Shown piece by piece: positions 1 through 8,547 of a stretch of 64,000 nt of DNA. Position 1 is the stretch's first letter; each line of letters starts with the position of its first letter. This stretch comes from Brevibacillus brevis (GTDB lineage: Bacteria; Bacillota; Bacilli; Brevibacillales; Brevibacillaceae). The stretch is from assembly GCF_001039275.2 (NCBI RefSeq), contig NZ_CP030117.1, positions 2,852,001 through 2,916,000 of the forward strand, in the 5' to 3' direction. The notes below the pieces were generated by a model. It had not been told where the DNA came from and did not search any database. It saw nothing but the letters and a program-made list of their open reading frames with translations. A program made the position numbers and the translations under genes.

Positions 1-1
1 C

Positions 2-973
2 GAGGAAGTGGGCTGCTATCATCAACGCAACCAGGATCACAAACTGGAAGAAACGCTGGATCGTCAAAAACTGCTCAAGCTGTGCAAGCCAGCATTGAAT
101 AAACAGCAGCAGGTAGAGGCAAAGCTCACCATCACCAATACGAATCGCGTGGTTGGTACGATCTTGGGCAGCGAGGTAACCAAACGCTTTGGCGAGCACG
201 GTCTGCCGGAGGATACAATCCGCCTGCATTTTACTGGCTCGGCAGGTCAAAGCTTCGGGGCATTTGTTCCACGAGGGATCACGCTTCATCTCGAGGGAGA
301 TGCGAACGACTACGTAGGAAAAGGGTTGTCGGGCGGCAAAATTGCGGTCGCACCATCGAAAAACAGCAGATTCGCTCCCGAGCACAACATGATTATCGGA
401 AACGTTGCGTTCTACGGAGCAACGGCTGGTGAGGCGTATATCAACGGGATGGCTGGTGAACGATTCTGCGTTCGCAACAGCGGAGTGACGGCGGTTGTGG
501 AAGGAGTAGGCGATCATGGCTGCGAGTACATGACAGGAGGACGCGTCGTCGTTCTCGGCCCTGTCGGCAAAAACTTTGCAGCAGGCATGTCAGGCGGTAC
601 AGCGTATGTTTTGGCTGAGGATAAAGAGAAGTTTGCCGCGATGTGCAACCAGGAGATGGTACTCCTGGAGACACTGGAAGATCAACGGGAGGTCAATCGA
701 GTCAAACGCTTGCTGGAAAACCATGTTAGCCACACAGGCAGCCGTCATGCCCAAGCTTTGCTCGATGAGTGGGAACGTACCGTCCAGCAGTTTGTCAAAG
801 TCATTCCAAAAGATTACAAGCAAATCGTCTCCACGATGGAGGAGTTGGAGAAATCCGGTATGAAGCGTCAAGAGGCGATTTTGGCCGCTTTTGAAATGAG
901 CCAGAAGAAAGGCGATGCCAAAGCACCTAAAAAGAAAGCGCCCGAGCAATCCTTTGTTTCTGTGGGCAAATAA
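2..973 (+). CDS. gltB: Glutamate synthase large subunit, C-terminal part (partial at window start)
   Basis: The frame is open from the first bases, so the start lies outside the window. The visible 323 residues are the C-terminal beta-helix (GXGXG-type) domain of the large subunit of glutamate synthase, which makes glutamate from 2-oxoglutarate and glutamine-derived ammonia. Repeating glycine motifs such as GKGLSGGKI, GNVAFYGATAGEAYI and GVGDHGCEYMTGG are characteristic of this domain. The tail is lysine-rich (KAPKKKAPEQ). A terminator follows at once, so a small subunit (gltD) is not co-transcribed downstream here. Confidence 0.95.
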   Translation, partial: EEVGCYHQRNQDHKLEETLDRQKLLKLCKPALNKQQQVEAKLTITNTNRVVGTILGSEVTKRFGEHGLPEDTIRLHFTGSAGQSFGAFVPRGITLHLEGDANDYVGKGLSGGKIAVAPSKNSRFAPEHNMIIGNVAFYGATAGEAYINGMAGERFCVRNSGVTAVVEGVGDHGCEYMTGGRVVVLGPVGKNFAAGMSGGTAYVLAEDKEKFAAMCNQEMVLLETLEDQREVNRVKRLLENHVSHTGSRHAQALLDEWERTVQQFVKVIPKDYKQIVSTMEELEKSGMKRQEAILAAFEMSQKKGDAKAPKKKAPEQSFVSVGK

Positions 974-980
974 GGAGGAT

Positions 981-1018
981 AGCCGATGACTTATGTTGTG
1001 AGTCGTCGGCTTTTTCTT
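981..1018 (+). terminator. Rho-independent terminator after gltB
   Basis: AGCCGATGACT pairs with AGTCGTCGGCT with one internal mismatch and runs into a T tract. The hairpin lies inside a 12-codon reading frame (986-1024) that has a good GGAGG site just after the gltB stop. Confidence 0.8.
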
Positions 1019-1124
1019 TGGTAACCAATGTGACATGGTAGGGGATTGGGAAGTGGATGAAACTTTGCTATGATGATGAGTAACTCGAGAAAAGAACATG
1101 TACAAAGGTGGAGGAGGGATCGCA

Positions 1125-1601
1125 ATGGGCATGTGCGGAAATTACATGATAGCAAATGACGAGATGATCGATTCTTGGATTGCAGGGACGATCGATTTAT
1201 ATGAGGTAGAGCCGAAAAAAGAGGATGTGCTGGATATAGATAAAACCTGGCAAGCGATTCCTTATACTTTGTGCGGAGAATTAATGGATGGAGAGCCTCC
1301 ATTTTGCTATGTGGTACCTCTATTAACGGACCAAACAGTTGAATTTGGGGAGTTTGGCGCATTCTATTTACATAGTGAACAGGTAAAAGTAGCGTATGAG
1401 GCAATTGCCAATATGTCCGAGTCAGCTCTAAAAGAGAAGTACCATTTTCCTACCTTGGTGGAAAATGATGTGTACCCACTTCACGAGGAAGATGAAGCGG
1501 AAGGATTTTTCGCTTACATGTATCATCATTTTCAATCGATTCAAGCATTTTTCAAACGAGCAGTTGAGCAAGAAAAAGGCCTTATTTTCCACATCAGCTA
1601 A
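1125..1601 (+). CDS. YfbM/DUF1877-like protein
   Basis: A 158-residue soluble protein beginning MGMCGNYMIANDEMI, which resembles the start of the YfbM/DUF1877 family. That family is small and cytoplasmic and has no established biochemical role. The ATG at 1125 was chosen over an in-frame ATG at 1098 because GGAGGAGGG lies at proper spacing before it. The gene stands alone between the gltB terminator and the convergent glycine-zipper gene. Function is not known; the family call is moderate. Confidence 0.7.
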   Translation: MGMCGNYMIANDEMIDSWIAGTIDLYEVEPKKEDVLDIDKTWQAIPYTLCGELMDGEPPFCYVVPLLTDQTVEFGEFGAFYLHSEQVKVAYEAIANMSESALKEKYHFPTLVENDVYPLHEEDEAEGFFAYMYHHFQSIQAFFKRAVEQEKGLIFHIS

Positions 1602-1662
1602 TGGAACGAGGTGCAGGTTTTGCCCCTACACCCCGTCTTGTCAAACATAGAAGAAGCTTGCT

Positions 1663-1932
1663 TTATTCTGTTCGTTCTCTATCAGCATCATTATTCGCAA
1701 CATCCCATGTGTCATTGCCGTCAGCCGCCACATTTTCTCCCATTTCGTTGCCAAGTGCACCCCCGGCAACCGCACCTGCAATGGTACCAAGCGGCCCTAA
1801 AATAGAACCTACGGCAGCACCTACTGCCGCACCGCCAACTGTTCCGACAGCTTCAGAAGCTCCACTGCCTGACATGTTCGCGTCGTTGTTCTCAACAGCA
1901 TCGTTGTGATTGCGTTCGTTGTTAGTAGCCAA
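1663..1932 (-). CDS. Small glycine-zipper protein
   Basis: An 89-residue protein. Its centre (about residues 28-65) is a run of Gly/Ala at regular spacing (GGAAVGAAVGSILG, then GTIAGAVAGGALG), which is the glycine-zipper pattern of membrane-inserting or membrane-associating helices. The flanks are polar and rich in Asn, Asp and Glu. There is no cleavable signal peptide. The start was set at TTG 1932 because GAGGGAG sits about 8 bases upstream; a GTG at 1941 overlaps that ribosome site. Role unknown. Confidence 0.6.
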   Translation of the reverse strand: MATNNERNHNDAVENNDANMSGSGASEAVGTVGGAAVGAAVGSILGPLGTIAGAVAGGALGNEMGENVAADGNDTWDVANNDADRERTE

Positions 1933-2055
1933 GATTGTCACTCCCTCGATTAGTGTTGGGAAGTTCTGCTATATCAAACGTGCAGTCCCAAGGCATAGGT
2001 TGCCCCGAACCTATCATTATCATTCCAAAAAATTTAAAGCTGGAGGTACCGGATC

Positions 2056-2478
2056 ATGATTCAATCCATCGTCCATATCGCGCTCGTGGTCAAAGATTAT
2101 GATGAAGCCATAGCGTTTTATACGAAAAAGCTCCATTTTACCTTAGTGGAAGATACGTATCAGCCAGAACAGGACAAGCGGTGGGTTGTGGTATCTCCAC
2201 CTGGTTCTGTTGGCACTACGATCTTGCTTGCAAAAGCATCCAAACCTGAGCAAGAGCTATTTATCGGGAATCAGGCTGGCGGGAGAGTTTTTCTCTTTTT
2301 AAACACAGATGATTTTTGGCGAGATTATCATGAGATGGTCGCAAGAGGAATCCAATTTGTGAGAGAGCCAAAAGAACAGCCGTATGGAATGGTGGCGGTC
2401 TTTCAGGATTTATATGGCAACCTGTGGGATTTGCTAGAGCTGAATGAAGATCATCCGATTGCCAAACGTATGAAGTAG
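2056..2478 (+). CDS. VOC-family (glyoxalase/bleomycin-resistance fold) protein
   Basis: A 140-residue protein with the two beta-alpha-beta-beta-beta modules of the vicinal oxygen chelate fold. It begins IVHIALVVKDYDEAIAFYTKKL and ends with the typical VFQDLYGNLWDLLEL strand. The paired His near the N-terminus and Glu near the C-terminus (WDLLEL) match metal ligands of the superfamily, but the substrate cannot be told from sequence. GGAGG precedes the ATG. It is a single gene, convergent with gntP and sharing its terminator. Confidence 0.85.
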   Translation: MIQSIVHIALVVKDYDEAIAFYTKKLHFTLVEDTYQPEQDKRWVVVSPPGSVGTTILLAKASKPEQELFIGNQAGGRVFLFLNTDDFWRDYHEMVARGIQFVREPKEQPYGMVAVFQDLYGNLWDLLELNEDHPIAKRMK

Positions 2479-2497
2479 CAAGTTATCCAGCCAGACC

Positions 2498-2546
2498 AAA
2501 AACAGGTCTTACCTCCCAGCGATGTGGATGGAAAGACCTGTTTTTC
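2498..2546. terminator. Bidirectional terminator between VOC gene and gntP
   Basis: AAAAACAGGTCTT pairs with AAGACCTGTTTTT. The stem has A/T-rich ends on both sides and so can serve both convergent genes. Confidence 0.8.
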
Positions 2547-2554
2547 ATTTCATA

Positions 2555-3883
2555 TTACACGATATAGGACAGTCCCATGATCAAAATGATTGCTACAACA
2601 GAAAGAATGGTCTCCATCACTGTCCACGTTTTCAATGTATCTTGCACAGACATATTGAAGTATTCCTTGATTAGCCAGAAGCCGGAATCATTTACGTGAG
2701 ACAGGATCAGGGAGCCAGAACCTGTTGCCAGTACCAAAAGCTCAGGGCTTGTTCCAGGGATTTGCAGCGCGATCGGACCTACGATACCGGCAGCCGTCAT
2801 CATGGAGACGGTCGCAGAGCCTGTTGCTACACGGATCAAGGCGGCGATCAGCCAGCCCAGGAAAATAGGGGAGATCGCAGATGCAGTAGCGAGCTCGGCA
2901 ATATAGTCACCCACACCACTGTTCAGCAGTACTTTGTTAAATGCGCCACCTGCGCCGATGACGAGCAAGATTGTCGCGGTTGGGGCCAAGCAATCATTTG
3001 TGAATTTGAGAATATCGTCTTTGGTAAAACCACGGTTGAACCCGAGCGTCCAGAAGGAGACAATCACGGCAATCAACAGAGAAGTAATCGGGCTTCCGAT
3101 AAAATCAGCCCATTGGCGAATGGTATGTTCTTTTGGCAGAGTTACATCCGCAACGGTTGCAGACAACATTAACAGCACAGGGAGCAGGACGGTGAAGACG
3201 GTGATCCCAAAGCTAGGCAAATCACGCTCGGATTTTGGCTCCGCCAATTGGGAAGCGAGCTCTGGAGAAATGCTGGCCTTGACTCGTTTGCTAATCCAAC
3301 TGCCGTAGATCGGTCCTGCAATGATCGCGGAAGGCAGCGCGACAATGATCGAGAGCAAAATCGTTTTACCAACATCCGCCTGGAACAGATCGACAGCGGC
3401 CATAGCAGCAGGATGCGGAGGCACGATCCCGTGAACGATCGAAAGGCCGGCTACAAGCGGTATTCCAATTTTGACAAGGGAGATACCAGTTTGTCTGGCA
3501 ATCGTAAACACGAGTGGAATCAAGAGAACAAAACCAACCTGAAAAAATACCGGAATCCCTACGATAAACGCCACGAACATCATGGCCCAGTGTACGTTTT
3601 TCTCACCGAAGCGATTGATGAGAGTACGGGCAATACGTTCGGCACCGCCAGATTCTGCCATCATTTTGCCAAGCATGGTTCCCAAGGCAAGCACGATCGC
3701 AATAAAGCCGAGAGTGCCACCCATCCCATCCTTGATTGAATCCACAACTTTTACAAGCGGCATGCCGGATGCGATTCCCACAAATCCAGCGGCTAATAAA
3801 AGTGCGATGAATGGGTTCAGTTTGAAGCGAGTAATGAGAACGAGCAGGAAGACGATGGACAGCAGTGTAATGACGAGTGGCAT
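2555..3883 (-). CDS. gntP: Gluconate permease (GntP family)
   Basis: A 442-residue integral membrane protein with about 12 hydrophobic segments and the GntP-family layout (LNPFIALLLAAGFVGIASGMP near the N-terminus, GATGSATVSMMTAAGI-like segment near residue 350, HVNDSGFWLIKEYF near 400). It imports gluconate or a similar sugar acid with protons. GGGAGGG precedes the ATG. It lies 25 bases downstream of gntK on the same strand, so the two form a transport-plus-phosphorylation operon. Confidence 0.92.
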   Translation of the reverse strand: MPLVITLLSIVFLLVLITRFKLNPFIALLLAAGFVGIASGMPLVKVVDSIKDGMGGTLGFIAIVLALGTMLGKMMAESGGAERIARTLINRFGEKNVHWAMMFVAFIVGIPVFFQVGFVLLIPLVFTIARQTGISLVKIGIPLVAGLSIVHGIVPPHPAAMAAVDLFQADVGKTILLSIIVALPSAIIAGPIYGSWISKRVKASISPELASQLAEPKSERDLPSFGITVFTVLLPVLLMLSATVADVTLPKEHTIRQWADFIGSPITSLLIAVIVSFWTLGFNRGFTKDDILKFTNDCLAPTATILLVIGAGGAFNKVLLNSGVGDYIAELATASAISPIFLGWLIAALIRVATGSATVSMMTAAGIVGPIALQIPGTSPELLVLATGSGSLILSHVNDSGFWLIKEYFNMSVQDTLKTWTVMETILSVVAIILIMGLSYIV

Positions 3884-3908
3884 GATGAACCCTCCCTAGT
3901 TGTTGTCT

Positions 3909-5450
3909 CTAGTTGTTTAACCGCTTTTGGAATTCGGCTATCAGCTTGTACTCTTCCAGCAGGTTGTAATAAACACGCTCGTATATATAGAAAAGCTCCA
4001 AATAGACACTGGATCGTTCCAAATCTGGCTCATGGCGATGCGAAATATGAATCATCTTTTTCACATCCTGCAAATGATCCATTGCCCCCAATGCATGCAT
4101 CGCCAAGAGGGCCGCACCAAAGCTCGAGCTTTCATGACTTTCCGGAATCAGCACTTCATAGCCGAACATGTCGGACATAATCTGGCGCCATTCCCGCGAG
4201 CGGGCGAATCCACCCGATGCACGGATTTCCTTGGCTCCACCTGCCAGATCGCGCAGGGCGATACCGATGCTGTAGACGCTAAACAAGATTCCTTCAAGAA
4301 CAGCTCGGATGAAATGCTCACGCTTATGATGTAGGCCGATACCGAAGAAGGAGCCTCTTGCTTGGGCGTTCCAGTACGGAGCTCGTTCGCCGGATAGGAA
4401 GGGGAGAAAGAGCAACCCGTCTGCACCAGCTCGAACATGCTCAGCAGCTTGAATCATGACTTCATAAGGGTCGACGCCGAGCTGTTTGGCTTTTTCCACT
4501 TCGGGCCAACTGAATTCGTCACGGAACCAGCGAAGCATAATCCCACCGTTGTTCGATGGTCCGCCAATTACCCAATGATCTTCCGTCAGTACGTAGCAGA
4601 AAGTCCGTCCTTTTGGATCGGTGATCGGCTCTGGAACTACTGTTCTTACAGCGCCACTCGTGCCAATCGTGATGGCTACTTGTCCGTGATCAATGGCACC
4701 GATGCCGAGGTTTGCCAAAACCCCATCGCTGGCACCGACAACGAAAGGCGTATCTGGATCGATCCCGATCTCTTCCGCATAGCGAATCTTCATTCCTCGC
4801 AGGATATGAGTAGTCGGTACAGGCTCGCTGAGATGTTGCTTGGAAATGCCTGCGACTCGCAGCGCCTCCTCATCCCAGTCGAGCTTTCTCAGATTGAACA
4901 GCCCCGTAGCTGAAGCAATGGAGTAATCGACGATATACTCACCAAAAAGCCGATAAATGACATACTCCTTGATCGAAATAAACTTGGCTGCCCGCCGAAA
5001 CATATCTGGCAAGTTCTCCCGTAGCCACATGATTTTGGGCAGTGGAGACATGGGATGGATGGGTGTGCCCGTTGCTAAGTAAATCTGGTGGCCGACACCG
5101 TCTGCTTTTAGTCGATCTGCCTGTGCCACGCTCCGATTGTCAGCCCAGATGATGCTGTTTGTCAGGGGATTGCCACTCGGGTCGACAGCGATCAGACTGT
5201 GCATGGCAGTAGAGAAACCAATACCACCGATCTCGCTTTTCGCAATGCCTGCATGCTCCAGTGCTTGTTTCAATGCCTGGATGACAGCAGCAAAAATCGT
5301 CTCCGGCTCTTGCTCAGCCCAAGACGGCTGGGGAACGAGTAGCTGATAATCGATATTACCCGTACCGCGGATGGCGCCGGAAGGAGTAAAAACAATTGCT
5401 TTAGTACTGGTTGTCCCGATATCGAGCCCGATAAAGTAGGTTTGTGTCAT
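3909..5450 (-). CDS. gntK: Gluconokinase (FGGY family)
   Basis: A 513-residue FGGY carbohydrate kinase that phosphorylates gluconate to 6-phosphogluconate with ATP. The N-terminal phosphate motif IGLDIGTTSTK (about residue 6) and the C-terminal ASGGFARSREWRQIMSDMFG block are typical. The ATG at 5450 is preferred to an in-frame GTG at 5459 because AGGGGTGA lies just ahead of it. The gene is first in the gntK-gntP operon and supplies the substrate for the nearby gnd product. Confidence 0.92.
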   Translation of the reverse strand: MTQTYFIGLDIGTTSTKAIVFTPSGAIRGTGNIDYQLLVPQPSWAEQEPETIFAAVIQALKQALEHAGIAKSEIGGIGFSTAMHSLIAVDPSGNPLTNSIIWADNRSVAQADRLKADGVGHQIYLATGTPIHPMSPLPKIMWLRENLPDMFRRAAKFISIKEYVIYRLFGEYIVDYSIASATGLFNLRKLDWDEEALRVAGISKQHLSEPVPTTHILRGMKIRYAEEIGIDPDTPFVVGASDGVLANLGIGAIDHGQVAITIGTSGAVRTVVPEPITDPKGRTFCYVLTEDHWVIGGPSNNGGIMLRWFRDEFSWPEVEKAKQLGVDPYEVMIQAAEHVRAGADGLLFLPFLSGERAPYWNAQARGSFFGIGLHHKREHFIRAVLEGILFSVYSIGIALRDLAGGAKEIRASGGFARSREWRQIMSDMFGYEVLIPESHESSSFGAALLAMHALGAMDHLQDVKKMIHISHRHEPDLERSSVYLELFYIYERVYYNLLEEYKLIAEFQKRLNN

Positions 5451-5511
5451 AGAAGTCACCCCTAATTGAATACGCTTTCAACGTGTTGTCATGGAGATAA
5501 CGCGATTATAT

Positions 5512-5556
5512 CGAAATTTTTTTCATTTGTTAAGCATTAAGAAAAAAATTATTTCG
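5512..5556. promoter_or_regulatory. Candidate RpiR-type operator upstream of gntK
   Basis: CGAAATTTTTTTC at 5512-5524 is inverted relative to GAAAAAAATTATTTCG at 5541-5556. A close relative (CGAAAAAATTTTC) occurs in the rpiR-gnd intergenic region, so both promoters could be bound by the neighbouring RpiR-type regulator. No direct proof. Confidence 0.45.
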
Positions 5557-5629
5557 TTATTGAACATTTCACATGATGCTTGTATGATTTGCATTTTTCT
5601 CCTGCAAGTTGCAAGTGAGGCAAGCAAAA

Positions 5630-5657
5630 GAAAAAACGCCTGATTTACAGGCGTTTG
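5630..5657 (-). terminator. Terminator of the RpiR-type gene
   Basis: On the minus strand AAACGCCTG pairs with CAGGCGTTT followed by a T run. The stop codon of the regulator lies in the loop. Confidence 0.75.
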
Positions 5658-6511
5658 AGTGAGATGGCTTCGCGGATGTGCTGGATATTGGTGATCGTAT
5701 CATCCTGCCGCCGTAAGGATACGGCTACATAGAGCAGATCAATTAAGCTGAGCTGAGCAAGCCTGGAGGACAGGGCTTCTGTACGAAATACCGTTTCGCG
5801 TGAGGTCGTGTACAAGCACATGTCTGCCAGACGCACGAGAGGAGATTTCCCATAGCTTGTGATGCCGATTGTTTTTGCTCCGGCTTCCTTGGCAACCTGC
5901 AAGGCTGCCAAAATATCTTTATTGGAGCCAGAGTGGGAGATGCCTACGACGACAGCTCCTTTGGCAAGCAGAGAGGCGGACATTACTTGGTAGTGCGCAT
6001 CAGAATGATAGAGACAAGGGATGCCTGTCCGCATAAATTTGTGGTACGCATCCTGTGCGATGACGGCAGAGCCTCCCGAGCCATAAAACTCGATCCGGCT
6101 TGCATTTTCCAAACAGGAGACGATTTTCATTAACTCATCTTTATTGATAATCTGCTGCGTATCTCGAATCGTCTCGATATTCGCTGTGAAAATTTTTTCA
6201 GCAATTGCACTGACGTCATCGTCGTCGAGATTGATTTCTTGGTGAATGGTTTGCTTCGGATTCGTGACCTCACTCGCCAAGGCGATTTTGAATGCCTGGT
6301 AGCCGCGAAAGCCAAGCCTGCGACACAGACGAAATACGGTAGCATCTGCACATTGGCATTGGTCGGCTAGCTCCGTGATAGAGAAGTGAATAATTTCACT
6401 GGCATGCTCCAAAATATAGTCGGCGATCTGTTGTTCTTTCCCGCTTAATTGCGTATAGATGGCGCGTAATTGCGTGAGCACACGAGGAGCATGCGGGGTA
6501 GAAGCGTTCAT
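5645..6511 (-). CDS. RpiR/MurR-family transcriptional regulator of the gluconate locus
   Basis: A 288-residue regulator. The N-terminal helix-turn-helix (about residues 1-75) contains SITELADQCQCADATVFRLCRRLG, and the C-terminal SIS domain (about 115-255) contains EFYGSGGSAVIAQDAYHKF, a phosphosugar-binding fold. It probably senses 6-phosphogluconate or a related ester. The ATG at 6511 has AGGAGGT at 8-base spacing. The gene is flanked by gntK-gntP and divergent gnd, with AT-rich dyads in front of both, so control of this locus is the likely role. Confidence 0.85.
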   Translation of the reverse strand: MNASTPHAPRVLTQLRAIYTQLSGKEQQIADYILEHASEIIHFSITELADQCQCADATVFRLCRRLGFRGYQAFKIALASEVTNPKQTIHQEINLDDDDVSAIAEKIFTANIETIRDTQQIINKDELMKIVSCLENASRIEFYGSGGSAVIAQDAYHKFMRTGIPCLYHSDAHYQVMSASLLAKGAVVVGISHSGSNKDILAALQVAKEAGAKTIGITSYGKSPLVRLADMCLYTTSRETVFRTEALSSRLAQLSLIDLLYVAVSLRRQDDTITNIQHIREAISLKRL

Positions 6512-6587
6512 CAATAGGTACCTCCTAACGTTCCGTTGTGAATCTGTACTGTTAGTATAAGGAAAATCAGACTTCTTTTCATAGATT

Positions 6588-6639
6588 CGAAAAAATTTTC
6601 TTCATTTTTGATGAAAGATGAAAATTTTTGTCTTATAAT
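6588..6639. promoter_or_regulatory. Operator/promoter region of gnd
   Basis: CGAAAAAATTTTC (6588-6600) and GATGAAAATTTTTG (6617-6630) form an AT-rich inverted arrangement directly before a TATAAT -10 element (6634-6639) reading toward gnd. It resembles the dyad before gntK. Confidence 0.45.
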
Positions 6640-6682
6640 ACGTGGTAACGGATATGATCCAAAAAGGAGTGACGTACACGAT

Positions 6683-7579
6683 ATGAAACTTGCGATCCTC
6701 GGGTTAGGAAAAATGGGGTACAATCTTACGCTTAATTTGCTCTCGCATCAGCATGAGGTCGTAGCCTATGATGTAGATTCTACGCGTGCAGAAGAGTTGA
6801 GTCATGAAGGCGCGATTCCAGCATTTTCGGTGGAAGACGCTGTGACGAAGCTGCCGACACCTCGCGTAATATGGCTGATGGTACCGGCAGGAGAGATTGT
6901 GGATCAATTAGTTGATCAACTCTCTACCTTGCTGGATACAGGAGATATCGTCATTGACGGTGGCAACTCTCATTACAAGCAATCGTTAGATCGCTATGCT
7001 CGCTTAAAAGAAAAAGGCATTCACTTCATGGATGCAGGTACGAGCGGAGGGATGGAGGGAGCGCGCCACGGAGCATGTATGATGATTGGGGGCGATCGGG
7101 AAGCTTTCACTCATATCGAGCCGATGATTCGCGACATTAACGTTGCAAACGGATATTTGTACGCTGGCGAAGCGGGCAGCGGTCACTTCTTGAAAATGAT
7201 TCATAACGGGATCGAATACGGTATGATGCAGGCCATCGGAGAAGGCTTTGAGGTACTTGCGAAAAGCCAGTATAACTACGATTTTGCTGAGGTCGCACGC
7301 GTGTGGGCAAATGGTTCCGTCATTCGAGGCTGGCTGATGGACTTAACAGAGCGAGCTTTTCGAAAAGACGCCAAGCTTGATGAAATCCGTGGGGTCATGC
7401 ATTCCTCCGGGGAAGGAAAATGGACGCTGGAAACCGCGCTGGATCTACAGGCAGCTACACCCGTGATTGCCATGTCCTTGCTGATGCGTTACCGTTCGTT
7501 GGACGAGGATACGTTCCACGGAAAAGTGGTCGCAGCCTTGCGTAATGAATTTGGTGGACATGCCGTAGAAAAGAAATAA
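6683..7579 (+). CDS. gnd: 6-phosphogluconate dehydrogenase, decarboxylating (short NAD-type)
   Basis: A 298-residue enzyme of the short Gnd class that oxidises and decarboxylates 6-phosphogluconate to ribulose 5-phosphate. The Rossmann motif GLGKMGYN is at residues 6-13, the conserved GTSGGMEGARHG block near 117 and the catalytic FLKMIHNGIEYGMM near 170. The length of about 300 residues is that of the short form often assigned to NAD use rather than the 470-residue NADP form. The ATG at 6683 follows AAAAAGGAG. It completes the gluconate route with gntP and gntK. Confidence 0.93.
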   Translation: MKLAILGLGKMGYNLTLNLLSHQHEVVAYDVDSTRAEELSHEGAIPAFSVEDAVTKLPTPRVIWLMVPAGEIVDQLVDQLSTLLDTGDIVIDGGNSHYKQSLDRYARLKEKGIHFMDAGTSGGMEGARHGACMMIGGDREAFTHIEPMIRDINVANGYLYAGEAGSGHFLKMIHNGIEYGMMQAIGEGFEVLAKSQYNYDFAEVARVWANGSVIRGWLMDLTERAFRKDAKLDEIRGVMHSSGEGKWTLETALDLQAATPVIAMSLLMRYRSLDEDTFHGKVVAALRNEFGGHAVEKK

Positions 7580-7585
7580 GAAATG

Positions 7586-7638
7586 GGATGACCGTAAAGG
7601 TGCTTTGATGGTTGAAGCTCTGGGGTCATCCTTTTTTT
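7586..7638 (+). terminator. Terminator after gnd
   Basis: GGATGACC (7586-7593) pairs with GGTCATCC (7624-7631), followed by seven T. Confidence 0.85.
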
Positions 7639-7761
7639 GTATATGGAAGAAGCAGGAATTTTTATTTGGAAAGCAAAGTATGGAGGTATTACCCAGAAGT
7701 TTGCCTGGTCGAAAAGAACTTTGTTATTCAGTAGCTTCTAAAACGATGGGAGGATGGAAAG

Positions 7762-8547
7762 ATGAGCGTCGAAGGGGTTGTTTTGTACAAGAATGAGAAA
7801 GGAATCGTGACTCTTACGCTAAACAGACCAGAGGCATTGAATGCATTGAACCGAGATGTCCTTACTCAGCTTTCGACCATCTTGGACAGGATCAAAACCG
7901 ATCCCGGTGTGAAAGCGGTCATCCTTACAGGGGCGGGAGAAAAAGCATTTTCGGCCGGTGCGGACATCTCGTATCTGCATCAGGCGACACCGTTGGAAGT
8001 AAGGGATTTTGCTCAGTTGGCTGTTTCGGTGACCAGTCAAATCGAATCGTTGGGAAAAGTAGTTGTTGCTGCGATAAACGGCTATGCGTTAGGCGGGGGC
8101 CTTGAGATCGCTGAATCGTGCTCGCTGCGTATTGCGGTTCAACATGCCAAAATGGGACATCCAGAAGTGCGAATTGGAGCAGTGGCGGGCTTTGGTGGAA
8201 CAACAAGGCTCCCTAGGCTAATAGGAAAAGGCCGTGCCGCGGAGTTGCTGCTTACAGGATCAGCGATAGATGCGGATGAAGCATATCGAATGGGACTGGT
8301 AAATCGGGTCGTTTCGTCTGAGCGGCTACTGGCAGAAACAGAGGAGGTTCTCCGAGAAATTTTGTCTCAGTCTCCGCTGGCAGTAAAACTAACATGGGAT
8401 GCGATTCATCGAGGGAGTAATCTGACAGTAGAGGAGTCCGCACTTCTAGGCGCAGACTACTTCGGACTCGTGGCATCCACCGAAGACTTCCGGGAAGGAA
8501 CCAAGGCTTTCTTAGACAAGACTACACCGCGTTTTACAGGAAAATAA
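7762..8547 (+). CDS. Enoyl-CoA hydratase/isomerase family protein
   Basis: A 261-residue crotonase-fold protein. It has the oxyanion-hole segment KAFSAGADISYL (about residues 55-66) and the second glycine-rich motif NGYALGGGLEIAESC (about 105-119), and a Glu is present at the usual hydration position near HPEVRIGAVAG. It would hydrate 2-enoyl-CoA in fatty or amino acid breakdown; the chain length cannot be told. GGGAGG precedes the ATG. The gene is single and convergent with the tandem MerR gene, with only one base between them. Confidence 0.9.
   Translation: MSVEGVVLYKNEKGIVTLTLNRPEALNALNRDVLTQLSTILDRIKTDPGVKAVILTGAGEKAFSAGADISYLHQATPLEVRDFAQLAVSVTSQIESLGKVVVAAINGYALGGGLEIAESCSLRIAVQHAKMGHPEVRIGAVAGFGGTTRLPRLIGKGRAAELLLTGSAIDADEAYRMGLVNRVVSSERLLAETEEVLREILSQSPLAVKLTWDAIHRGSNLTVEESALLGADYFGLVASTEDFREGTKAFLDKTTPRFTGK

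Noticed and set aside
8..2000. Overlapping long frames opposite gltB and other genes
   Set aside because: They mirror strongly coding frames, lack ribosome sites and have unlikely composition; treated as shadows throughout.
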